From: an uncultured Lautropia sp.
GTDB lineage: Bacteria; Pseudomonadota; Gammaproteobacteria; Burkholderiales; Burkholderiaceae_E
Length of the DNA: 5,453 nucleotides
Direction of reading: 5' to 3'
Assembly (NCBI GenBank): GCA_938046755.1
Contig: CALIXC010000202.1
Coordinates: 1 to 5,453 of the forward strand
Shown piece after piece: positions 1-5,453 of the stretch; position 1 is the stretch's first letter, and each line of letters opens with the position of its first letter. Both the position numbers and the translations under genes were made by a program. The notes beneath the pieces are model-generated. The model was not told where the DNA came from. It saw only the letters and a program-made list of their open reading frames with translations, and ran no database searches.

Positions 1-1
1 T

Positions 2-580
2 ATAGAAAAGCTGTCGGAGCACGGTGAAATAGAGTTTGTCGCAGGAATTGGCCTGAACGTCCAAGGAAACCACGTCATTGCTCAACAAGGATACTCTTCG
101 ATTGGACTCAAAGACTTGGCCAAGGACATACTCCATGACGACCAGGACTTTATTGCAAAGGAAATGCTCTCAAAAACAATTCCCACGCTCAGCAAAAACT
201 CTCCGTTCACCCCCGCATTCAAGTACCTGCAAAGCATGGGCATAAAGACCGAATCCGAGTACAAGAACAGCGGAATAAAACTTGACAAGATAGTCAAGAC
301 AAAGCTAGAAAGCTTTAGAACAGAAACATCTCTAAGGGGGTTTAAAAAATCAACCGCCAAAACCATGTCAAAAATAATCAACGACAACAAGGACTCCCCC
401 GCAAAGGCAGCATCGATTATCCCATGCCTTTCGAAGAAAAAGATAGATCTGGATGAACTCAGGGGCTTTCTTATCGAAAACGAAAGCGTATTTGATACAG
501 GAAGTGATTACGATCGTTCTTGCTTTAGGAAGTTATTAACACTGTATGATAGATTGAAGTGGGGATGGGATGAAAACTAA
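2..580 (+). CDS. Unrecognised protein, C-terminal part (5' end outside window)
   Basis: The frame is open from the left edge of the window to a TAA at 578-580, giving 192 visible residues. An in-frame TTG at 116 is not needed as a start, because the frame continues upstream in the same style. The visible protein is hydrophilic and rich in Lys, Ser, Asp and Glu. It has no obvious membrane segment, signal peptide or Cys/His cluster, so a cytoplasmic protein is likely. Its C-terminus ends in an aromatic/acidic tail (...WGWDEN). I do not recognise a family or a catalytic motif. Codon use (many AAA, ATA, AGA) and GC content (about 40-47% in the lines counted) differ strongly from the GC-rich operon on the other strand, which suggests acquisition by transfer. 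The gene converges on plsC with 28 nt between the stop codons and no clear terminator. A defence or mobile-element cargo role is possible but nothing in the visible part shows it. That it is a real gene is fairly secure; its function is unknown. Confidence 0.7.
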   Translation: MEKLSEHGEIEFVAGIGLNVQGNHVIAQQGYSSIGLKDLAKDILHDDQDFIAKEMLSKTIPTLSKNSPFTPAFKYLQSMGIKTESEYKNSGIKLDKIVKTKLESFRTETSLRGFKKSTAKTMSKIINDNKDSPAKAASIIPCLSKKKIDLDELRGFLIENESVFDTGSDYDRSCFRKLLTLYDRLKWGWDEN

Positions 581-608
581 AACCACCGTAGCAAGATCAT
601 AGATGTAG

Positions 609-1376
609 CTACTGACACGATAAGTGAATGTCCAGCATTGACCGAACCCTCTCCCCCAACTCCCTCCGTTCCCTCCCCCCCGAGGGAACGGCATCCAACA
701 CCACCACCTTCACCACCAGCCCCTTAGCCCCCACCACGGCCCACAGCGACTGCATGAACGTCGTCTCGTCCAGGTAGTACGCCTCCACGCCCGGGGTGCC
801 GTCGGTGTGCAGGTATTTCAGGCCCACGGGCACGATCTCGGCTTCTTCGTCGATGGCGGCCTGCAGCAGGTTGCCGTGGAAGGGTTTCAGTTCCGGGCCG
901 GCATTCGTGGTGCCTTCAGGAAAGAGCGCCACCGGAAAGCCGGTGCGCAGGCGTTCGCGCATCTGGCGCAGCACGTCGGGCACGGCGCGGCGGTTGCCGC
1001 GCTGGATGTAGACGGTGCCGGCCAGGCTCACCAGCCAGCCAATGACGGGCCAGTGCTTGATTTCGGCCTTGGCCACGAAGGCAGAGGTGGCCAGAGAGTT
1101 GATGGCGAAGATGTCCAGCCACGAGACGTGGTTGGCCACCAGCAGGCGGCCGGGTGCCAGTTCGGCCAATGTGCGGGGCCGGGCGGGGTCGCCGGCCCAG
1201 GTTTCCTGCACTTTCACGCCGCAGATGAGCATCAGCAGGCACGACCACCAGCGGATGAGGACGCGCCTGCCCTGCTGAGGCAGCCAAGGCTGCATCAGTG
1301 CCAGTCCCACCACGCCCGCCACCAGCAGCAGCGTCAGCAGAGGCAGGCGCGCCGCGCGGCGCAGAGCGGGAATCAC
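609..1376 (-). CDS. plsC: 1-acyl-sn-glycerol-3-phosphate acyltransferase (PlsC/LPLAT family)
   Basis: 255 residues, close to the usual family length. The protein probably transfers an acyl chain to lysophosphatidic acid to make phosphatidic acid at the inner membrane. All family blocks are visible in order: NHVSWLD at residues 82-88 (the NHx4D catalytic motif, H83 and D88), GTVYIQRG at 120-127, FPEGTT at 152-157 and VPVGL at 182-186. Hydrophobic stretches at about residues 12-30 and 42-54 fit an N-terminal membrane anchor. The start is a GTG (1376-1374) that overlaps the pyrC' TGA in a GTGA junction. No good Shine-Dalgarno precedes it, so translation is probably coupled to pyrC'. It is the last gene of the operon. 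The final codons (residues about 248-255, LDIHLSCQ) lie where base composition drops towards that of the AT-rich neighbour, so the native C-terminus may have been replaced; all catalytic motifs lie well upstream of this. PlsC family membership is secure; exact substrate is inferred. Confidence 0.93.
   Translation of the reverse strand: MIPALRRAARLPLLTLLLVAGVVGLALMQPWLPQQGRRVLIRWWSCLLMLICGVKVQETWAGDPARPRTLAELAPGRLLVANHVSWLDIFAINSLATSAFVAKAEIKHWPVIGWLVSLAGTVYIQRGNRRAVPDVLRQMRERLRTGFPVALFPEGTTNAGPELKPFHGNLLQAAIDEEAEIVPVGLKYLHTDGTPGVEAYYLDETTFMQSLWAVVGAKGLVVKVVVLDAVPSGGRERRELGERVRSMLDIHLSCQ
666..691. repeat. Perfect 10-bp inverted repeat (hairpin) within the 3' end of plsC
   Basis: CCGTTCCCTC at 666-675 and GAGGGAACGG at 682-691 are exact reverse complements around a six-C loop. 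The hairpin lies in coding sequence, in codons for about residues 229-237 of PlsC. In the direction of operon transcription it is followed by a G/A-rich stretch, not by a T-tract, so it does not look like an ordinary intrinsic terminator. It could still stabilise the 3' end of the mRNA or be a chance result of coding a Pro-Ser-Gly-Gly-Arg stretch. Confidence 0.6.
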
Positions 1377-2707
1377 CGCGTGAAGACCAGGCGGCCGCCC
1401 ACGGCGGTCAGGCGCACGCGGCCCTGCACTTCACGGCCCAGCCACGGGGTGTCGGTGCATTGGCCCCACAGGGTTTTCTCGTTCACCACCCACGATTCCT
1501 CGGGGTCGAAGACGCACAGGTCGGCCCGGGCGCCGACGGAAAGACCGGCGGGCTCGTTCTTGCGGGCAGGGTCGATGCCGGCAATGCCGGCCGGGATGCG
1601 GGTGAGCCGATCCAGCACGGACACGAGGTTCAGGCCCTGTTCCTTGCCCCATTTCAGGGACAGGGGCAGCAGCAGCGACAGGCCCACAGCGCCCGGTTCG
1701 GCTTCACCGAAGGGCAGGCGCTTGGCGTCTTCCACCACTGGCGTGTGGTCCGAGCAGATGGCGTCCAGCGTGCCGTCGGCCAGACCGGCGCGCAGGGCGT
1801 CACGGTCGCGCTGGGCGCGCAGCGGCGGCTCCACCCGGTAGGCGGTGTCGAAGAAGCCCACGTCGATATCGGTCAGGTGCAGGTGGTTGATGGCCACGTC
1901 GGCGGTGATGGGCAGGCCGGCCTTGCGGGCCTGGCGCACCAGCTCCACCCCGGCGGCCGACGACAGGCGGCACAGGTGCACGGGGCAGCCCACCGAGGCC
2001 ACCAGTTCGCAGATGGTGTGCAGCGCCACGGTCTCGCTGGTGACGGGGTTGCCGGGCAGCCCCAGCCGCGAGGCAAACGGTCCGGCGTGCATCACGCCGC
2101 CCCGCGACAGGAAGGGGTCGACGGGGTTCAGCCACACGGTGTAGCCAAAGGAATGGGCGTACTGCATGGCGCGCAGCAGCACCTGGGTGTCCTGAATGGG
2201 CTGGCTGGCCTGGGCAAAGCCCACGCAGCCGGCGGCAGTCAGCTCGGCCATTTCGGTCAGCGCCTGGCCCCTCAGGCCCACGGTCAGGGCGCCCAGCGGG
2301 TACAGGTGCGCCAGTCCCAGGTTGTGGGCGCGGTATTTCAGCATTTCCACCAGGCCCGGCTCGTCCAGCGGCGGGTCGGTGTCGGGCGGGCATGCCAGCG
2401 CGGTCACGCCACCGGCCACGGCGGCCTGCATCTCGGATTCCAGCGAGGCCTTGTATTCGAAGCCCGGCTCGCGCAGGCGGGCGGACAGGTCCACCAGTCC
2501 CGGCGACACCACCAGGCCCGTGCCGTCGACGGTCCGTGCCGGCCGGAAACCATGGGGCGCAGCCCCCACGGCAATGATGCGGCCATCGGCCACATGCAGG
2601 TCGGCCTGCATGTCCAGTTTCACCCAGGGGTCCACCAGGCGCGCGCCGGTGATGGAAAACGAGGCTTCGTGCCCGCTGCGGCCTGCCTTGATCACACCTT
2701 CTTGCAT
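1373..2707 (-). CDS. pyrC: Dihydroorotase-like protein, probably non-catalytic (PyrC', PyrX type)
   Basis: 444 residues in the amidohydrolase/dihydroorotase family. The fold-defining segments are present: PGLVDLSARLREPG at residues 69-82, a GGVTALACPPDTDP block at about 99-112, CPVHLCRLSS at 241-250, and an ICSDHTP block near 317-323. The metal-binding D-x-H-x-H of active enzymes is D73-L-S75-A-R77, so both histidines are gone. The later ligand histidine in the VHLCRLSS block is R247, and the usual SDHAPH reads SDHTPV. Catalytic-type D320 is kept. In Pseudomonas such inactive homologues are needed as structural partners of PyrB in class A aspartate transcarbamoylase, and the same role is inferred here. 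The chosen start is the second of two adjacent ATGs (2710 and 2707), with AAGGAG 6 nt upstream. A longer reading starts at ATG 2722, overlaps the pyrB stop as ATGA, and adds five residues but has a poor ribosome binding site. If numbering begins there, add 5. Assignment to the family is secure; inactivity is a strong inference. Confidence 0.93.
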   Translation of the reverse strand: MQEGVIKAGRSGHEASFSITGARLVDPWVKLDMQADLHVADGRIIAVGAAPHGFRPARTVDGTGLVVSPGLVDLSARLREPGFEYKASLESEMQAAVAGGVTALACPPDTDPPLDEPGLVEMLKYRAHNLGLAHLYPLGALTVGLRGQALTEMAELTAAGCVGFAQASQPIQDTQVLLRAMQYAHSFGYTVWLNPVDPFLSRGGVMHAGPFASRLGLPGNPVTSETVALHTICELVASVGCPVHLCRLSSAAGVELVRQARKAGLPITADVAINHLHLTDIDVGFFDTAYRVEPPLRAQRDRDALRAGLADGTLDAICSDHTPVVEDAKRLPFGEAEPGAVGLSLLLPLSLKWGKEQGLNLVSVLDRLTRIPAGIAGIDPARKNEPAGLSVGARADLCVFDPEESWVVNEKTLWGQCTDTPWLGREVQGRVRLTAVGGRLVFTR

Positions 2708-2713
2708 CATGTT

Positions 2714-2719
2714 CTCCTT
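2714..2719 (-). promoter_or_regulatory. Ribosome binding site deciding the pyrC' start
   Basis: AAGGAG on the minus strand begins on the last base of the pyrB TGA. It stands 3 nt before the ATG at 2710 and 6 nt before the ATG at 2707. It is the best Shine-Dalgarno sequence in the window, and it lies inside the coding region if the ATG at 2722 were the start, so it favours 2707 (or 2710). Its position on the pyrB stop codon allows terminating ribosomes to reinitiate. Confidence 0.7.
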
Positions 2720-3672
2720 CATCCCGCTGCCAGCATGCTCATCACGGCCATGCGCACTGCAATGCCGAAGGTCACCTGCTGCAGGATGACCGATTGCGGC
2801 CCGTCGGCCACGGCCGATTCGATTTCCACGCCCCGGTTCATCGGCCCCGGGTGCATGACGATGGCATCGGGCTTGGCCAGTGCCAGTTTCTCGCGCGTGA
2901 GCCCGTAGCGGCTGAAGTATTCCTGCGGGCTGGGCAGCAGCGCGCCGCGCATCCGCTCGTTCTGCAGCCGCAGCATGATCACCACGTCCACGTCCTTCAG
3001 GGCGGTGCGCATGTCGGTGTGCAGCGACACGCCCATCTGCTCCAGCCCACCCGGCAGCAGCGTCAGCGGCCCCACCACGCGCACGTCAGGCACGCCCAGC
3101 GTGGTGAGTGCATGGATGTCCGAGCGCGCCACCCGCGAATGGGTGATGTCGCCCACGATGGCCACGGACAGCTTCGTGAAGTCCTTCTTGAAGTGGCGGA
3201 TGGTGTACATGTCCAGCAGCCCCTGCGTGGGGTGCGCATGCCGTCCGTCACCGGCGTTGACCACGTGCACATGGTCGCCCACGTGCTGCGCAATGAGGTG
3301 CGCGGCCCCGCTCTGGTTGTGCCGCACCACGAACACGTCAGCCGCCATGGCCTGCAGGTTGTCGATGGTGTCCAGCAGCGATTCGCCCTTGGAGGTGGAC
3401 GAGGTGCTGATGTTGAGATTCACCACGTCGGCCGACAGCCGGGTGGCGGCAATCTCGAAGGTCGTGCGCGTGCGGGTCGAATCCTCGAAGAACAGATTGA
3501 ACACCGAACGGCCGCGCAGCAGCGGCACCTTCTTGATTTCCCGGTTGGACACGTTCAGGAACGACGCCGCGTTGTCCAGGATCTGATGGATCATGTCTCG
3601 CGACAGCCCTTCCAGTGTGAGCAGGTGGCGCAGTCGCCCATCCTTGCCCACTTGCACCTGTTGCATCTGCAT
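2719..3672 (-). CDS. pyrB: Aspartate carbamoyltransferase catalytic subunit
   Basis: 317 residues, normal for the catalytic chain. It joins carbamoyl phosphate and L-aspartate to make N-carbamoyl-aspartate, the committed step of cytoplasmic pyrimidine synthesis. The carbamoyl-phosphate motif STRTR is at residues 65-69, the mobile loop SSTSKGES at 91-98 (catalytic-type K95), HPTQ at 147-150, the DITHSRVARS block at 175-184, RLQ at 235-237 and the HPGPMNRG block at 274-281, so all known active-site elements are intact. The ATG at 3672 has AGAGG six bases upstream, and its next in-frame Met is only two codons later. There is no pyrI regulatory chain in the window; the pairing with an inactive dihydroorotase downstream points to a class A type holoenzyme. 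The 74-nt gap to pyrR is the largest inside the operon. It holds only short dyads (a 4-bp GGCC stem at 3705-3717 and TGATC/GATCA at 3728-3743) and no T-tract, so I see no terminator or attenuator there. Confidence 0.97.
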   Translation of the reverse strand: MQMQQVQVGKDGRLRHLLTLEGLSRDMIHQILDNAASFLNVSNREIKKVPLLRGRSVFNLFFEDSTRTRTTFEIAATRLSADVVNLNISTSSTSKGESLLDTIDNLQAMAADVFVVRHNQSGAAHLIAQHVGDHVHVVNAGDGRHAHPTQGLLDMYTIRHFKKDFTKLSVAIVGDITHSRVARSDIHALTTLGVPDVRVVGPLTLLPGGLEQMGVSLHTDMRTALKDVDVVIMLRLQNERMRGALLPSPQEYFSRYGLTREKLALAKPDAIVMHPGPMNRGVEIESAVADGPQSVILQQVTFGIAVRMAVMSMLAAG

Positions 3673-3678
3673 GTCTTG

Positions 3679-3683
3679 CCTCT
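3679..3683 (-). promoter_or_regulatory. Ribosome binding site of pyrB
   Basis: AGAGG on the minus strand ends 6 nt before the pyrB ATG at 3672. With the 74-nt gap after pyrR, this suggests pyrB starts translation on its own and is not coupled to pyrR. Confidence 0.65.
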
Positions 3684-3746
3684 CTACCTCTGCTGAACTC
3701 TTGCGGCCTTCCCGGCCCGGTCACACCTGATCAGCGCCGATCACGC

Positions 3747-4370
3747 CTATACCGTTTCCACCCGCAGCTCGAACATCCCGTTGGTCCGCTGGCTGAGCGC
3801 CAGTTTCTCGCCGGGCTGCAGCACCAGCCGCGTCCCGACATGATCGGGCTGCACCGGCAGCTCCCGTTCGCCGCGGTCGATGAGCACGGCCAGACGCACC
3901 CGCGCCGGCCGGCCATAGTCAAAGATCTCGTTGAGCGCCGCCCGGATGGTGCGCCCGGTGTGCAGGATGTCGTCCACCAGCACGATGTCGCGCCCGTTCA
4001 CGTCGAAATCGATGCGCGTGGGCTGCATCCGCATCGACAGGCCGCGCGCCTGCACGTCGTCGCGGTAGAAGGCACTGGACAGAAACCCCAGCGGCGACGA
4101 CAGTCCCAGCTCGGCATGCAGCCGGGCCGCCAGCCACGCCCCGCCCGTGTGGATGCCGATGAAGGCGGGGACCTCCGCACTGCCTGCCTGTGCCGCTTCA
4201 GAGCCGCTGCCAGCAGCGCTTTCGCCCACTGGCATCGTCGGGTCCACGCCCGCCAGCGCATCCGGCCCTTCCTGCGCCTGGCCGTTGCAGGAGGCGCCCA
4301 GCGCATCCTTCAGGGAATCGCGCAGACGCGCAAAGAGGGTCTCGGCATCAGCCGGCAGAGGGGTCGTCAT
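3747..4370 (-). CDS. pyrR: PyrR-like uracil phosphoribosyltransferase / pyr operon regulator homologue
   Basis: 207 residues, longer than the roughly 165-180 usual for PyrR. It is a type I phosphoribosyltransferase: the PRPP loop IVLVDDILHTGRT is at residues 129-141, an IGIHTGGAWLA block at 71-81, FYRDD at 101-105, and the conserved LIDRGERELPVQPDHVG block at 163-179. Activity on uracil and PRPP to give UMP is expected. In Bacillus PyrR also binds pyr mRNA and causes attenuation; I see no PyrR-type antiterminator/terminator pair here, so a regulatory role is not shown. The extra length comes from a segment at about residues 28-67, rich in Ala, Gly, Ser, Glu and Gln, inserted between the N-terminal helix and the first core strand. 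The ATG at 4370 overlaps the ruvX stop as ATGA. No strong Shine-Dalgarno is visible, which fits coupling to ruvX. Family assignment is secure; regulatory function is uncertain. Confidence 0.93.
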   Translation of the reverse strand: MTTPLPADAETLFARLRDSLKDALGASCNGQAQEGPDALAGVDPTMPVGESAAGSGSEAAQAGSAEVPAFIGIHTGGAWLAARLHAELGLSSPLGFLSSAFYRDDVQARGLSMRMQPTRIDFDVNGRDIVLVDDILHTGRTIRAALNEIFDYGRPARVRLAVLIDRGERELPVQPDHVGTRLVLQPGEKLALSQRTNGMFELRVETV

Positions 4371-4843
4371 GATCGTGTCTCGCTCAGGTACTGTTCAAGG
4401 ATGATGGCCGCAGCCGTCGCATCGTCGCCCTGTGACGCCCCGCCCTTGCGACGCCGGCCACCGCTCATGGCACGCTCGTCGTCCTCGTCGCGCATCCGCG
4501 CCTGCGCCGCCACCGAGCTGTAGCGTTCATCCACCAGAAAGACGGGCAGCCCGAAGCGGCCTTCCAGCCGGCGCGCAAAGCGCTCGGCCAGCGCCGTGAC
4601 TTCATGCGGGGTCCCGTCGGGGTGCAGCGGCCGCCCCACCACCAGCCCGGTGGGCTGCCACTCCTTCAGAAGCGCCTGGATGCGCGTAAAGCGGCCATCC
4701 GTGGTCTGCTCGGTCAGCGTGGCCAGCGGCCGCGCCGCGCCGGTGAGGCTGTTGCCCACCGCCACACCAATGCGCTTCTGGCCAAAGTCGAAGGCCAGCA
4801 GGGTCTGGACGGCGGGGGTGGGTGTGGCAGAAGAAAGGGTCAT
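4367..4843 (-). CDS. ruvX: RuvX/YqgF family Holliday-junction resolvase-like nuclease
   Basis: 158 residues with an RNase H-like fold. The family signature is clear: LAFDFGQKRIGVA at residues 16-28 (first acidic residue D19), VVGRPLHPDGT at 68-78, VDERYSS at 104-110 and DDATAAAIILE at 140-150 (last acidic residue D140 or D141). E. coli YqgF is essential and is linked to processing of pre-16S rRNA, and other members resolve Holliday junctions; which applies here cannot be read from the sequence. A charged Asp/Arg/Gly stretch at about 118-138 precedes the last motif. The frame is open upstream to an ATG at 5086, but the extra 81 residues look unlike the family and contain no conserved block. 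The ATG at 4843 was chosen because GGGAG stands 6 nt before it and the length then fits the family. This is the first gene of the operon and overlaps pyrR by 4 nt. Confidence 0.95.
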   Translation of the reverse strand: MTLSSATPTPAVQTLLAFDFGQKRIGVAVGNSLTGAARPLATLTEQTTDGRFTRIQALLKEWQPTGLVVGRPLHPDGTPHEVTALAERFARRLEGRFGLPVFLVDERYSSVAAQARMRDEDDERAMSGGRRRKGGASQGDDATAAAIILEQYLSETRS

Positions 4844-4849
4844 GCTGCG

Positions 4850-4854
4850 CTCCC
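4850..4854 (-). promoter_or_regulatory. Ribosome binding site of ruvX
   Basis: GGGAG on the minus strand lies 6 nt before the ATG at 4843. It supports the short form of RuvX over the upstream-extended frame that begins at 5086. Confidence 0.7.
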
Positions 4855-4983
4855 GTGCTCGCTGCCCGGACGCAACGAACGCGCCATCACGGCCTGCTCC
4901 GCAGCCCGCGACGTGAAGTGACCTGCTCCTGCCCAGAACACCACAAGGCTCCCCGGAAATGCGGTTCGGTTCGACGACGGGGC

Positions 4984-4989
4984 ATTGTA
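4984..4989 (-). promoter_or_regulatory. Candidate -10 element of the ruvX-pyr-plsC promoter
   Basis: TACAAT on the minus strand, in the context GGGATACAATGCCC, is the best -10-like hexamer upstream of ruvX. It would give a leader of about 130 nt. No recognisable -35 hexamer is found at 16-18 nt upstream, where the sequence is all G/C-rich, so this is only a candidate. Confidence 0.35.
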
Positions 4990-5453
4990 TCCCTGCCGCG
5001 CCTCCTCCGGGGCCCCTGCACGCCCTCATGTGTCCCGGCGGCAAGGCCCCACAGGGCGCATACGTCGACAGCACGGAAAGCGGCACGGGAACCAGGACAT
5101 CCGAGCGGCCACAGCCACACCGCGCTGACTGGCCTCATCGCCCCCTGGGCAGGCCAGCACCGCCCAGCCCCCTGCAGGACGAAGCGCCCCCCACGGGACA
5201 AATCGCCCCCGCATGATGAAGCCCTTCATTCCTCAAGCCATCACGGCCTCTGCATCAAGCCAGGTCCATATTGAGAAGCATCAACATACTCACCTGTATT
5301 ATCCATGGCGAATATCGAATGATGAATGCCAAAGCGTGTCCTGATCCAGAAATGGCAGAACGACCGACCACACTGCCCGATCGCCAGCAGAAAACGCACC
5401 GAGAATAAAAACAAGTATCTTTCAATACCATACCTTGACCCCTGTCAGGTCGA

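Larger units (their letters stand above)
4844..5453. other. Region upstream of ruvX without a convincing gene
   Basis: This 610-base stretch has several short open frames on both strands, but none has a good ribosome binding site, a recognisable motif or a length that persuades. From 4844 to about 5260 it is as GC-rich as the operon and holds the ruvX ribosome binding site and a candidate -10. From about 5265 to the window end the composition falls to about 40-45% GC. There, a minus-strand frame is open from the window edge to a stop at 5254; from its first ATG it would encode only 58 residues, Cys-rich at the start and without a clear Shine-Dalgarno sequence. I see no yqgE gene, which often precedes ruvX in related bacteria. 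The last bases carry two imperfect dyads described in the findings. Confidence 0.6.

Noticed and set aside
2..130. A GIGLNV stretch in the partial left protein resembling the IGIGxNV motif of biotin-protein ligases.
   Set aside because: The rest of the visible sequence does not follow that family and the match is only a few residues long; judged chance.
82..390. A 102-residue hydrophobic minus-strand frame opposite the partial left gene.
   Set aside because: The plus-strand frame is open across the whole region with coherent amino-acid use; the hydrophobicity of the antisense product follows from complementing Lys/Glu/Asp-type codons.
807..1841. A 344-codon plus-strand frame across plsC and the 3' end of pyrC'.
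   Set aside because: It is antisense to two recognised genes, with no motif or ribosome binding site; a shadow frame.
1298..2908. A 536-codon open frame on the plus strand opposite pyrC' and pyrB.
   Set aside because: Its product is rich in Gly, His, Gln and Arg without domain structure. It is the usual by-product of GC-biased third codon positions in the intact genes on the other strand.
2794..3696. A 300-codon plus-strand open frame opposite pyrB.
   Set aside because: It lies antisense to a fully motif-complete PyrB and its product has repeated His/Arg/Gln composition typical of shadow frames.
3673..3746. A possible PyrR-controlled attenuator between pyrR and pyrB.
   Set aside because: Only 4-5-bp dyads are present, there is no T-tract on the transcribed strand, and no competing antiterminator structure is visible.
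4844..5086. An 81-residue N-terminal extension of RuvX from ATG 5086.
   Set aside because: It has no family similarity and makes the protein far longer than usual, while ATG 4843 has a good ribosome binding site and gives the normal length.
5254..5453. A minus-strand frame open from the window edge to a stop at 5254.
   Set aside because: From its first ATG it encodes only 58 residues, without a clear Shine-Dalgarno sequence or recognisable motif; it could be the end of a longer gene outside the window but cannot be supported.

Overview
The window looks like a chromosomal segment of a GC-rich betaproteobacterium, most likely of the order Burkholderiales. This rests on the gene order ruvX-pyrR-pyrB-pyrC'-plsC, on a dihydroorotase paralogue of the inactive type, and on strongly GC-biased codon use across positions ~640-5260. 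I cannot name a genus with confidence.

Layout from left to right. Positions 2-580 (+) hold the 3' part of an unrecognised, lysine-rich gene in AT-richer DNA (about 40-47% GC in the lines I counted); its start lies outside the window. It converges on a five-gene minus-strand cluster, which in transcription order is ruvX (4843-4367), pyrR (4370-3747), pyrB (3672-2719), pyrC' (2707-1373) and plsC (1376-609). Positions 4844-5453, upstream of ruvX, show no convincing gene. They hold a ribosome binding site and a weak candidate promoter, and their outer ~190 bases are again AT-richer.

How the genes work together. pyrB encodes the aspartate transcarbamoylase chain. pyrC' encodes a dihydroorotase-like protein that has lost its metal-binding histidines and so probably acts as a structural partner of PyrB, as in Pseudomonas-type class A enzymes. 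A working dihydroorotase must then be encoded elsewhere. pyrR encodes a PRPP-binding uracil phosphoribosyltransferase/regulator homologue with an unusual low-complexity insertion. ruvX (YqgF, an RNase H-like nuclease family) and plsC (1-acyl-glycerol-3-phosphate acyltransferase) are co-transcribed passengers of the pyrimidine genes. ruvX/pyrR and pyrC'/plsC share 4-nt start-stop overlaps, and pyrC' has its Shine-Dalgarno sequence on the pyrB stop codon, so the cluster is very probably one translationally coupled operon.

I see no phage, CRISPR array, tRNA, rRNA or complete mobile element. The most interesting points are the inactive dihydroorotase, the insertion in PyrR, and the sharp change of composition at both edges of the operon. 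At the left edge this change falls inside the last codons of plsC and abuts the unknown gene.
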